DNA of 27,946 nucleotides from Apostichopus californicus (GCA_020650975.1 JAIPMN010011295.1:1-27946); one strand, 5' to 3'. Shown: positions 1 to 11,457, counted from the first letter of the stretch. Numbers and translations: made by a program. Notes: a model not told the origin generated them from the letters alone.

Positions 1-8
1 ATGCAAGT

Positions 9-37
9 GATGCACGAGGGCGGAGCCCGAGTGCATC
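9..37. repeat. GC-rich hairpin with tandem G-A mismatches, probable edge of a dispersed repeat
   Basis: GATGCAC (9-15) pairs with GTGCATC (31-37), and GGGC (18-21) pairs with GCCC (25-28) around a GGA loop. The two stems are separated by GA opposite GA, which can form sheared G-A pairs. The hairpin is GC-rich in an AT-rich background and sits at the window edge next to other TGCATTA and GTGCAT motifs up to about position 100. This suggests the end of a longer element cut by the window. Confidence 0.55.
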
Positions 38-3000
38 CAGCGATAGCATTAACACCCGGAGTGCATTAATCATGTGAGTAACGCACGCTAGACCGTTGAT
101 TAACCCCTTATTATCTAACACAACCCAATGTAAGATATAGCTTTACAAACTTGTACAATATGTAGACTTTGCTAACTGTTACCTAATTATGTTTTCAGGA
201 GGTATCCTTCAACTTGCAAAAATATTTCCCTCTCACAATGATTCATTAAATTATCTTCATTGCAAAGTCAGAAAGTTAAAACTTGACTGAATGATTCCAA
301 ATTAGATTATTATATTATGACAACTAGAACACAATAACAGCAAGTAAGTATGTATCCATGACAAGTATCATCTCAGTGTTGAATTGTGAAAAGTTAAGGG
401 TACCAGTTCCAATCAACCTTGACATAAATTCCATGTTAAAAACATATTTAGCTTTCCTGTTATTTGTCATATCTGCCAGCAAGGGATACATGTCAATAGG
501 TTGCATGTTAAATTGTTACAATTATAGACCAGCATGAACCACTTTCAAGAGGTGTTTTCCTATATATATTAATAATAATCTATATTCTCTAATGATAAAA
601 TCTTACTTTTATTAGGAAACAATTCAATTATTAAAGAAATAAGCTCCTTTAAACCATATTATTCTTAGTGCTATAACAACTTCCACAACACAGGGTATCC
701 CTTCCTATGTACAGATAACATCTGGTGTTCATATACAAACTTGTACAGTACAGAGGGATCTGCCCATAACAAGATAGCCTTGTGTTCTGATATATAATTC
801 ATATATAGCTGGTACCTGTTAGTAATGTGACAGGTCAAAGAGATATGTATCACAGAGAATACAAGGCCAGAATATCTACTAACAACAAATTTTCTGGTAG
901 AATTGAGCAATGAAAATATTTGAATGATTCCTTTCATTATGTTCCTTTAAAGGAATCACGTTAATTGATAAATTTACATACACAAAAAAAATAATTATAA
1001 TTACAAAAGATGAAAATCATGTAAGAGTAATATCTGTATTTTGTTATAAAACTTGATAACATGAACAAAGTTGAGGTTTCAAAGAATATAGAAGGCAATG
1101 AGAGAGTATACCTGAGATGTTTGTAAATGATGTAATTTGTGATATGATACAGTACAGTAAAGAAATGCAGATATATGCTATATTCACACAAAATGGTCAC
1201 CTATAGGCAAACTTTCCATCAAAAGTTTCTCGTTTGTGCAAATAAAATTTACTATTTAAAAACGGATAATAATTTAGTGTTTATATTTTCTATATAGCAG
1301 TTTTGGGATTGGTATATTCGGCTTCTCATAGGATACTCAAACTGGTATCCATTATACTATGCACAAAACCTTCTACACATCGTTGCATTTATTTAGCCGT
1401 TTGACCATTCTGCACAGCATTTTGCTATGTTGGATAAATTATTCCAGGGCTGATAAATAAATTGATCCATCTATACCAAAACAGGAAACCTGTAGATGAA
1501 AAATGTCACAAATCAACCTCCTTCCAATGTTTGAATGCAAATAATGTAGGTCCACACACACTCTCTGCATAGATATGTGTATCTGAAATAGGTAACAATT
1601 TGTATGAAGATTTATACAGTAGCTACATACAGACCTGTACAGTATGTGTGAGTCAAACCAAAATGAAAGTAACAAATAAATAAATGTTTGGAATGTTTTT
1701 TTCTTTATCTTTTATTAAAGTTTCTGAGAAGTTCCTGAAGGAAGGCATCAACTGTACATGTACAATACATCATCTGTGAATTGGATTTGCTGAGTACATC
1801 TACCAACAAACACACACAAAAAACATACTTCATGAGCTCTTTTTATGTCCTCTTGGGGTGATACAATTTAACCTCTTCAGAATTTGTTGATTTTGAAATA
1901 AAAGTGTAGTCTTGCCATGTAAGAATTTCATTGCAGAAGTACAAAGGACTAGCAAAGACTGAAAGTATGATGTGATTAGGTTAAATAAACAGCTGAAGGG
2001 CATGAAAAACGATAAAATAATACAGAAGTTTACTCAAAGGAAAAATTGAGTGAATTGAGTGAATCCTTTAAATGTAGGGATACAATAGTCTCTAAAAGGT
2101 ACAATGAATGTTACAAAAGTCTGTTTTATCATTAGTATGTATACTATCATTAATAACAAAGACTTTTTGAACACGGCAATGAATTTTGTCTCTGAAGCAG
2201 TTTGGACAAATTACGTATCACGATACCATGACATACATAGTGTACTACCTTCATATGAAGATTACGTTAGGACTTTCAGTCAAACATGATGACCGACCTG
2301 TTCTTTTGGGGCTATTTTAGTTTTCTACTACAAATTGCTACAGAGAGGGAAGGGAGCGGCAGGGAAGGGAGAGGATGGTTCAACATGATGTATTACACAA
2401 AGGGAGTTTGAAGTAAGAACCATAAATCCCAAATATACAACATACTGTTCAGATTGACAGTTTTGGCCATTTTCAATTTAGGAATATTTACCCTAGACAC
2501 ATTCCATATTTAACATATTCCTACATAAACCCTTGAAAGATAATCAGTTTACAGTACGGTTATAAAAAAACAAAGCACAGCTTGGTCATATTTGCAAAAC
2601 CGCCACCAAAATCACACAAACTGGCCAAACTATGAAGCAGCACAAAAACCAGTACAGAGCAAGGAAAATCACTTAAATATCATAGATCGTGTAAGATCAA
2701 TGAATCATAATCTATTCAAATGGAGTCTTCCATGTTATCAAAGTTTGTTATCTGAAGAAATGAATGACTTGTGTGTGTGATGTGATGACACAATACCTAG
2801 CAGTATTGACTATGTCAATACTTGAACAAAGTTAGAAGGTAATTGGTCATTGCTTACATCAAACTAGTGCTCAGCAAGATATATACTGTAGATCATGTCT
2901 ACTGTCTACTATTTCTAATGGTACAAAAAACAAGGGGCTTGTGACCCTAATATCACTGGATCAAATCCCTGTTTTTGCTGAAACTTCTTTGCTCTTTTCA

Positions 3001-3200
3001 AGTTTGTTTTATAATTTCCCAATTTCCGATGTTCCTCGACTTTTCCTGCAATGATTACATTAACGTTCATTATTTGACGCTATATATATTGACCATATAC
3101 AGATGTCATGCAATCTACAACCGACTGTCTCTATGTATAACAATAAGTGTGCTTTCTATTGGAATTTCCAATTAATAAATAACCTGATACAGCTGATTGC

Positions 3201-3286
3201 TGCTAGAAGGAACATAACCAGTCACTCTTTACATACAGAATCCTGCTAGAAAGAACGTAACCAGTCACATTTTACATAGAGAATCC
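3201..3286. repeat. 43-bp direct duplication
   Basis: TGCTAGAAGGAACATAACCA (3201) and TGCTAGAAAGAACGTAACCA (3244) open two adjacent 43-base copies that both end in GAATCC and differ at a handful of positions. It is a simple tandem duplication in intronic sequence. Confidence 0.85.
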
Positions 3287-4366
3287 TGAGATACTCTTTA
3301 ATATTATAACCATCTGGCAGTATTAGCAATGTTTAGAGACAGATAAACCTAACAGGGAAGTCACTACAAACTTACAATTTTCCAATCCTAAATTTCTCTC
3401 TCTAGTTTAGAAGTACAGTATCACAATTCATGACTACAGTAGTTGTAGGCAAGGAATCATGTTATTGGGATATTACTGCTTTCTGTCATTACAAGGGCCC
3501 TGTACAGTAGTACTCACACTGAAGGCATCATGAATTACGATGATAAGTCTGGAAGAAGCAATAGCTTCAATGTTTTATAAACTTGTAGTCATGGAGACGC
3601 ACACACACATAAATAAATGACACATACAGTAATACAGTCATAGGTTTGTGTGTCATAGCTGTAATGTCACAGGTCAGGTTTATCCCAGCAGGAGAGTTAC
3701 CAAAGATTCTGTAAATATAGGATTACTTATAGTTGCTCTAGATGAATGTTTACACCTCCAGAGACAGTCACAGGTACATCCTGTTGCTGCTGGTTAATGT
3801 TAGAACCCTAACAATTTGCAAACAGATTCCAGAATTACTTTCCTGTTTTTTTGTGACTAAATCTAAATCTAACTTATTCCAAAACATTCAGGCTTGGCAA
3901 GTTTCCTCCTACAGTACTTCCATTGGCTTCTGTAAGTGATCCTTCAAAGGTGTAGTTTTTTTTCCAAGTGTGATATAATGACCAAACAATTATTATCACT
4001 AAGAGACTTTAAAATCTCTGTTACAGTCCAGACTGAATTACTTGTTCATGTTCTTGGACTTTTTGGCAGTATCTGATAAAGACTGGACCTACACAGTGCA
4101 CTTGGAAAGTTGGAGAAATGGGTGCAAGGATAAAATGTTAAATATTAAGAGCACAGAGCATGTTGTTTCTCTTGAGACTTCATTTAATTAAGCTAATAGA
4201 AATACTCACACACATACACACCAAGCCAAACAGTAAGGATGAAGGCAAAGATGAATTTTAGCAAATAGAGCGGAACTTAGCAGTGAAGAGAGTAAAGCTT
4301 GAGATGGAGTCCAGAATGGAGGTCGAATGAGGTCCACATAAAAACCAGAAATAATCTGTAGCTCAC

Positions 4367-4432
4367 CTTAGGGTGGGGTTTCAAAATAAATTGCTTTTTG
4401 TTGGACCGTTTCACTGCTGATTCCCAAAGAAA
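4367..4432 (-). CDS. Candidate further CLASP-linker exon (weak)
   Basis: On the minus strand a pyrimidine tract (TTTTCTCCTCGCCTGCTGCC) and ATTTTAG precede 66 bases followed by a GTGAGC donor. The 22 codons are open in the phase 0 handed on by the exon at 6203: FLWESAVKRSNKKQFILKPH then PK. Both ends are phase 0, so it could be included or skipped without breaking the frame. I see no similarity to a known CLASP segment, and the sequence is basic rather than Gly- or Ser-rich. It may equally be a spurious splice-site pair. It is listed because the signals and phase agree. Confidence 0.28.
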
Positions 4433-6202
4433 CTAAAATATGTAGGCAGCAGGCGAGGAGAAAATACACAAGCAAAGTAGCATATACACAGGTTTGGGTT
4501 AAACTGAAAGTTTAGTGAGATGGAGGTACAAAAACACGCTTTGCTGTGGCGGAGAAGATATTAAGCATTATAACACATATGTGCGTGTCACTCCAGTGGA
4601 TTAACATAGCAGATGGTGAAGGCAGTCGACATTCATTCCAAATTTTATCTAGATTATAAACTGTTATAACCAGTTGAAAGTTTATAAGTTACAGGTGATG
4701 TGTCTGTGCAGATTACTACTTCCAAACACATCACCAGAGTGGTTAGAAGACTATGCAAATTGTCTGCGAATATTGTCACCGAAAAATACTTCATTTTGAA
4801 ATTGCTGATTATTCATTTCAAAACAAACTAAAAAAAATATATTGGAATGGTCATTTCCATACCTATGTAAAATGCTAAATGTTTATCATATCAACTGATC
4901 ATCTATATGAAAACTTAATATCCTTGCTAAGGAATTAGTTTTACTCCTACTCAAAGTTACAACATGCATTAATGTTGAGCTTGAATTGATATCTCACTTT
5001 CCCCACCAACCCCTCCTCTCCATGTCATATTTTCCTGAACAGTTTTGAGCATTTTTTGTTTTCTTGGAAGGAGGGTGTGATGGGGAAGGGTGGCGCTTTG
5101 CTTTTCTTTCCTTTTTTTTAAATATTAAATGAAGTGACATATCTAGCAATATGATTTCTACTGACATAAAGCATATCCAGCACTTTATGGAGAGTTTCCT
5201 GATGGTTTTTAACTTAAAAAGCTGTCTAAGACAAATGATGCCAATATTAAAAAATCAAATTGGTCCAGACTGCATCAGAGACTTGTTCCACATTTAAATC
5301 AGTTTCTTACTTTTGATAATTATTTTATTTACACCCAATAGACAAATTACTACCAAGAGGACGGCACTATTCCTCTCTTGACGACACAATATGCACCATT
5401 ACACCAAGAGAGAGAAATGATGGAAATTATTAAAACAAACCAAAAATTAAAAAGAGGCATTTATATCAATGTCGTCCTTCTAGAATTAAACTCTATCCAC
5501 CTTCTCCCATCCTTAGCCCAGAAAGAAACAAAACTAGTATTTTGTGACCTGTTGGTAAAACATTGCTGTGGAACCTTTTAAACTTTCCTTTTAACACTTT
5601 CACGGTGACATTAGATGCATTCAACAGATGTGCACCTGACTTCGGCCAGATATTAAAATCAAACTAGTCAACAATCTCTCATGTCAGTTCTATCCACAAT
5701 GAATTGTAAGCATGTCTTTACTGACATAGATATTTCTAGTCCTGAGCTGGAAGAGAGCAGCTAACTTTGACACATTCACCGGAAACCACATTCTATGGTC
5801 GACCATCATTTATAAAAAGGAAGCAAAACAAGCCAGGAAGTATTGTCTCTACCAGCAGTCATCTCCTGGCACTAAAACCCCTCTTTTCAAGATGAAACAG
5901 TTACGTTCTTCTCTCACAGTCTGCAGAGACCAGTTTTACAAATTTTGCAATTGCGGGTTCTTGCTTTGCTTTGAATGCAATCAGCGACAAAACAATGTAA
6001 CGAAACACTGAAACAATGGAGAAGTTCGTTAGATGTATCATTAGTTCATCCTACATGTGCTAAGTACTTGACATTTTGTGCCTCTGAGGTTCAAATGAAA
6101 TGGCTTCCGTCTTGACAAATGATTACATGTTAGACAGATATTAAAATATTAGCAACTTATAATAATATTCTTACAATTTAACAGAGGAGAATATTGACTT
6201 AC

Positions 6203-6291
6203 AGTTTTGTTGTCTGTTTCATCACCTCCCCCTGCCGCAGCTCCACCTGCCGCACCTCCGCCTGCAGCACCTCCAGAGGACCGCTGTGTTA
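6203..6291 (-). CDS. CLASP: CLASP exon (probable): Gly/Ala-rich linker before TOG2
   Basis: TTTTGTAG precedes 89 bases ending at GTAAGT. In the phase required by the upstream exon it reads TQRSSGGAAGGGAAGGAAAG then GGDETDNKT, with no stop. The exon is far more GC-rich than its surroundings. Vertebrate CLASPs have a short Gly/Ala stretch followed by acidic residues just before TOG2, for example EGAGAVDEEDF. That is the basis for placing this in the TOG1-TOG2 linker. The composition is low-complexity, so similarity alone is weak. The call rests on two good splice sites, correct phase and gene order. It is also in phase with the alternative first exon at 7596-7407. It exits in phase 0. Confidence 0.7.
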
Positions 6292-7406
6292 CTACAAAAG
6301 AAGAAAAAGAACGAAACTTTTAACATGAACTCTATCAAGTTGTTATTGACTTCACACTTTTGGTGATACCATGAGAAGCAGCACCAGTCTTCAGTCTGTC
6401 CAGAACAGCCTACTCTAGAACAGGGGTTGTCAGTTAACTTTTATTGCAGGCCTGGCAAAAGCATTGGTTGGAACTCAAACACTCACCATACCTAGATTAA
6501 AAGAATAGTCCAGGTCAAAATTTCATTTTGATATGTTAAAGAGGAACATAATCTAAGCACTGGTGAAATTTGCATTCAATTCCTATGTACCGTTTATGAG
6601 ATATTGACAGTTGAAGTTGCCATCTTTCGTACCAAAAGTGAACTAGTAGCAAACAGGTGTGACATCATTGTTGCACACTGATAATTGTTTTTTTTTTCTT
6701 TAAAATTTATGTCTAATTTTATACTCCACAATTGGATGCATCCATAATGTGAATGTAGGTATTGGTATTTTATAAACTTCACATCCCCAAAACAAAACAT
6801 TTTTTGTCAGTGTGCAACTATGATATCACACCTGTTTGCTTCAAGTTCACTTTTGGTAGAGTATCAGACAACTTCAACTGTCAATATCTCAAAAACGGTA
6901 CATAGGACTTGCATAACAAATTCACTAGAATGCTTAGATTATGTTCCTCTGTAACATATCAAAACGAAATTTTTACCTGGACTATTCTTTTATGTTATGT
7001 GCCAGGTAAGCCTGTAGAGTGCTCAAACCTAGTGCCTTAAGTATCGCAAGATTGTCATTGGTTGATGTTCTGTTTACAGGCCCCCCTGAGAACTCCTGCC
7101 TTAGAAATCAATTTATTCTTTTTTGATCCAGTTCCCTCAGTTGAGAGAAAAACTATACACTTGAAATAAAGCTGTCAGGTATTGTGTATATCCACATCAG
7201 GAAGAAATTAAACTCAATTCCATCTCTCCTCGCCAACACCCCCCCCCCCACCAGTTCTCTTTCCCATTATCACATTTGCTATAAACCTAGACACTCTGGA
7301 CTGAATCAAACTAATACCAGCAAATAATCTAGACCGAGGAAAGCTGGCTTCCGAGAAAAAACATGTGAAGACAACTAAAGAGGAGGAGTAAAAGTCCGAG
7401 GCTCAC
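6292..7406 (-). other. CLASP: Intron between candidate alternative first exon and linker exon
   Basis: Non-coding. It is dominated by the foldback element at 6499-6991. A run of 11 C lies at 7239-7249. No additional exon is supported. Confidence 0.55.
6499..6991. mobile_element. Foldback (long inverted repeat) element, non-autonomous
   Basis: Two arms of about 187 bases (6499-6685 and 6806-6991) are inverted copies of each other. Both begin AAAAGAATAGTCCAGGT when read inward, and both carry GAGATATTGACAGTTGAAGT and AGCAAACAGGTGTGA with scattered substitutions and small indels. A roughly 120-base AT-rich spacer separates them. The structure is that of a foldback MITE with no coding capacity; the short open frame across it is incidental. 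I could not find a convincing target-site duplication at the ends, so the family is undetermined. If transcribed in the CLASP intron it would form a long imperfect hairpin. Confidence 0.85.
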
Positions 7407-7596
7407 TTGAAGGCAACTCATCCTCCTCTTGAACACTCTCCAGACCAGAATCAGAACTCAAAGAGATTGTTTGTCCGTCACTCTCAACAGCATTCTTTCT
7501 GTGTCTATTTCTCCTCAAACAGTCGACAATTATAGAAACATCTGCTTCAAATTCAGGAAAAGCAAGCTCCAATTCCTTCAAATCCTCCCCATCCAT
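7407..7596 (-). CDS. Possible alternative first exon of a short CLASP isoform; CUE-like peptide with DSGLES motif
   Basis: An ATG with G at -3 and G at +4 opens a 63-codon frame that reaches a consensus-like donor (CAA|GTGAGC), leaving one base. That phase matches the acceptor at 6291, giving ...EEDELPS-I-TQRSSGG. Without splicing the frame ends ten codons later, at 7375. Residues 6-37 (LKELELAFPEFEADVSIIVD onward) have a CUE-domain-like pattern: the AFPEF resembles the MFP motif, then amphipathic helices and an NAVE near the end. Residues 43-62 are Ser/acidic and contain D49-S-G-L-E-S54, matching the DSG-x-x-S phosphodegron. Vertebrate CLASP genes use internal promoters and short first exons for isoforms without TOG1, which is the analogy. 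Alternatives are a separate small gene or exon, or a chance ORF. A TTTTTAG upstream at about 7643 would also allow an internal exon. Confidence 0.45.
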
Positions 7597-9497
7597 GACA
7601 GTAGAGTGAACAAAAGACCGATTGGGCCACCTCTGAGTTTTTCTAAAAATGTTGTCGCGAAATGTATTACAATTTTCACACTACTTAAGCGCTTTAACAG
7701 AAGATTTCAGTGGCAGCTTATCATTCCATGTTGGGGGGGGGGGGGTGTTGCCTGTTCTTCTCACAGTGGGTGGGTATTAGCGTCTTGTTTCTGTTTCCTA
7801 TTCACTTGTCAAATAGCCAAGTTCAAATCTTGATCTTTAAGATAGAAGGCTTCTGCCTGAATCATGGCAACCTGTGACATAGCCAAACATTCAACACAAT
7901 GATAACAAACAAACCACCAGACAACTTTTAAAGTGATGTTTTGTGCCTGAACTCCCTCAGGTGATAGGACGAGAAAATGGGAGCTTTGTTTGGCTTACAT
8001 TATGAGACTAACACAGATGTACTGTTACTTGCAACATTTACTAACATCCTTTAATCGTTTCACATGAAAGTGATGATAAATAGAGAATGTTATTCTTTCT
8101 TGTAACTTGTACTGTATATAAATTATACACAATTTTTTTTATAGATATTTGTGGGATTTGAATTTTAGTTCCTAATTCTCAATCCTATTAACCCTGTTTC
8201 GACGAGTAAAGAACAATAGTATCAAAGAAGTAAGTAAATAGCTAATCCAAGTTAAATGGTACTATAACTCCACTACTACTATACTGTTCCTCTCCTGAAA
8301 GAGTACATATCAGCATTCCACTCTGAAGTTTGTGTTTTGATTGTGTTAGCAATCCAAGTATTCAGTTGCATTGAATGTAGTTTGATGCACCTACAACACT
8401 ATCAACAGTGATATATTTGAAGGTAGAGTCAATGTCACGCAACATAGAGACAAAAGTCCTTGTGTACAAAATGGTAAGATGTTTTCCTCAAATCTAACAT
8501 TCACTGATCCCTTCATAAAAGAAGGCACAGAATGTAACAAATTCATTCGAGATCCAACAATGTAGACATGTTCAACTCAACAATGACAATGTCAACAGTT
8601 ATCTTCCGTAAATGTGTCTCAAGGTCCTCAAAGTGCATTAAACAGTTTCACTTCGTAATGAAACCAGAATTGATTTACTTCTGGTGATTTTAACAGACTG
8701 TTTTGAAAAAGATTGCAATAAAACATGTAAATCATCAAATGCTAGATGGCAGCCACCGATCATACAGCGTTCGTAAATTTTTCGCACTCCAACAGAATAA
8801 ATCCGTGAGAAAGAAATCCGTTAACAGAGTGAAGCACATCAGTTAAGTCTGAGATGTTCTTATTACAATCCAGAAGGTTTGAATTATGCATAGTTGTGGC
8901 AATGATGATTTTAACACATCACTTGAACTCTGAAATCAACAAGCTCTCCCTAACGAACACCTTCCTTACCAACCGGTCATGGTAGCAAGTTATATTAATG
9001 TATTACGGAACGCAGGTGGAAGTATCTCTCATTCAACTTCCTTGACTGGTTATCTGGGCCTAAGAGAAGATATATGGTTGACATCTAGGGAGAGAGACTT
9101 CACCGATGGCTTCAGGCATTTTATTAACAGTAATACTTTCTTTGTGATTCTGAAAGAACGGACAATGAGCAAATCCATACGAAAATTATTCAATTCCCTA
9201 GTGGGAAAAGACCCACACCAAACAATGAATTGATTACAAGAGTTTACTATCAGACCTCAATCTCTGCAACCACACACACACAAACACTGTGTTAACATGT
9301 TGCTGTACAGGGTTATGAACAGTCTCATGTAGTGTACACAGCTGCCTAGGCTAGTCTGTCATACCACACAGAAAATATTGGCAGCCCCTGAATCTGCTGG
9401 GCATACCTGCAAAATTTGACACAAATTTGTTATTTTTTTATGATTGCATATTTAATGAGGTCTTCAAAAGTCAGACATAAAGTGTGGCTATTTCAAG

Positions 9498-11414
9498 GGC
9501 TAATATGTACTGTTTTGATATGAGGGATACACTGGTTAAGAGCTATGGCTCATATGTACTGTCTTGATATGAGGGATACACTGGTTAAGAGCTATGACTA
9601 TTAGGCTAATGTGTACTGTCTTGATATGAGGGATACACTGGTTACAGGCTATGGCTATTAGGCTAATGTGTACTGTCTTGATATGAGGGATACACTGGTT
9701 AAGAGCTATGGCTAATATGTACTGTCTTGATATGAGGGATACACTGGTTAAGAGCTATGGCTAATATGTACTGTCTTGATATGAGGGATACACTGGTTAC
9801 AGGCTATGGCTATTAGGCTAATATGTACTGTCTTGATATGAGGGATACACTGGTTACAGGCTATAGCTATTAGGCTAATGTGTACTGTCTTGATATGAGG
9901 GATACACTGGTTACAGGCTATGGCTATTAGGCTAATATGTACTGTCTTGATATGAGGGATACACTGGTTAAATGCTATGACTATTAGGCTAATATGTACT
10001 GTCTTGATATGAGGGATACACTGGTTACAGGCTATGACTATTAGGCTAATGTGTACTGTCTTGATATGAGGGATACACTGGTTACAGGCTATGGCTATTA
10101 GGCTAATATGTACTGTCTAGATATGAGGGATACACTGGTTAAAGGCTATGGCTATTAGACTAATATGTACTGTCTAGATATGAGGGATACACTGGTTAAA
10201 GGCTATGGCTATTAGGCTAATATGTACTGTCTAGATATGAGGGATACACTGGTTACAGGCTATGGCTATTAGGCTAATATGTACTGTCTTGATATGAGGG
10301 ATACACTGGTTACAGGCTATAGCTATTAGGCTAATGTGTACTGTCTTGATATGAGGGATACACTGGTTACAGGCTATGGCTATTCTAGGCTAATATGTAC
10401 TGTCTTGATATGAGGGATACACTGGTTACAGGCTATGACTATTAGGCTAATATGTACTGTCTTGATATGAGGGATACACTGGTTACAGGCTATGGCTATT
10501 AGGCTAATATGTACTGTCTAGTTATGAGGGATACACTGGTTAAATGCTATGACTATTAGGCTAATATGTACTGTCTTGATATGAGGGATACACTGGTTAC
10601 AGGCTATGGCTATTCTAGGCTAATGTGTACTGTTTTGATATGAGGGATACACTGGTTACAGGCTATGGCTATTAGGCTAATATGTACTGTCTAGTTATGA
10701 GGGATACACTGGTTAAATGCTATGACTATTAGGCTAATATGTACTGTCTTGATATGAGGGATACACTGGTTACAGGCTATGACTATTAGGCTAATGTGTA
10801 CTGTTTTGATATGAGGGATACACTGGTTACAGGCTATGGCTATTAGGCTAATATGTACTGTCTTGATATGAGGGATACACTGGTTAAAGGCTATGGCTGT
10901 TAGACTAATATGTACTGTCTTGATATGAGGGATACACTGGTTAAAGGATATGGCTATTAGGCTAATATGTACTGTCTAGATATGAGGGATACACTGGTTA
11001 AAGGCTATGGCTATTAGGCTAATATGCACTGTCTAGATATGAGGGATACACTGGTTACAGGCTATGGCTATTAGGCTAATATGTTCTGTCTTGATATGAG
11101 GGATACACTGGTTACAGGCTATGGCTATTAGGCTAATATGTACTGTCTAGATATGAGGGATACACTGGTTACAGGATATGGCTATTGGGCTAATATGTAC
11201 TGTCTTGATATGAGGGATACACTGGTTAAAGGATATGGCTATTAGGCTAATATGTACTGTCTAGATATGAGGGATACACTGGTTACAGGCTATGGCTATT
11301 AGGCTAATATGTACTGTGTTGATATGAGGGATACACTGGTTAAAGGATATGGCTATTAGGCTAATATGTACTGTCTAGATATGAGGGATACACTGGTTAA
11401 AGGCTATGGCTATT
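9498..11414. repeat. 57-bp minisatellite, 34 copies
   Basis: The unit GGCTAATATGTACTGTCTTG + ATATGAGGGATACACTGGTT + ACAGGCTATGGCTATTA is repeated 34 times. I counted every GAGGGATACACTGG core from 9522 to 11383. Spacing is 57 bases except for three 49-base steps near the start (9522-9571, 9685-9734, 9734-9783) and two 59-base steps (to 10412 and 10642). Variants include CTAGATATG for CTTGATATG and TTAAAGG, TTAAATG or TTAAGAG for TTACAGG. The core is almost invariant. It has no long open frame, because each unit carries an in-frame TAG. Confidence 0.98.
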
Positions 11415-11457
11415 GTAGTAAAATTAAATAAATCAGGCACATGACCAGTTGACTTAT

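Larger units (their letters stand above)
1..6202 (-). other. CLASP: Presumed CLASP intron 3' of the linker exon; no certain gene
   Basis: This is AT-rich sequence with only short open frames of 60-90 codons and no recognisable protein. It contains the edge hairpin at 9-37, a 43-bp duplication at 3201-3286 and the candidate exon at 4367-4432. The next expected CLASP segment, the beginning of TOG2, was searched for on the minus strand and not seen, so it should lie below position 1. A purine-rich patch lies around 2341-2380. Otherwise I see nothing assignable. Confidence 0.6.

Noticed and set aside
7429-7833. 134-codon plus-strand ORF, the longest in the window
   Set aside because: It is largely antisense to the candidate exon at 7407-7596 and runs through a 13-G tract that produces Gly residues. 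No recognisable domain.
8970-8980. ATG ACC GGT TG followed by GTAAGG on the minus strand as another first exon
   Set aside because: The donor leaves two bases, which does not fit the phase of the acceptor at 6291. The peptide is only three residues.
8979-9233. 84-codon plus-strand ORF
   Set aside because: No recognisable domain, no splice context, and a length expected by chance in this much AT-rich sequence.
9498-11414. Repeated short peptide MYCLDMRDTLVTGYGY in each minisatellite unit
   Set aside because: Every unit has an in-frame stop, so there is no tandem repeat protein. Independent translation of each unit is not credible.
9498-11414. CRISPR-like array
   Set aside because: The units are contiguous with no unique spacers, and the genome is animal.
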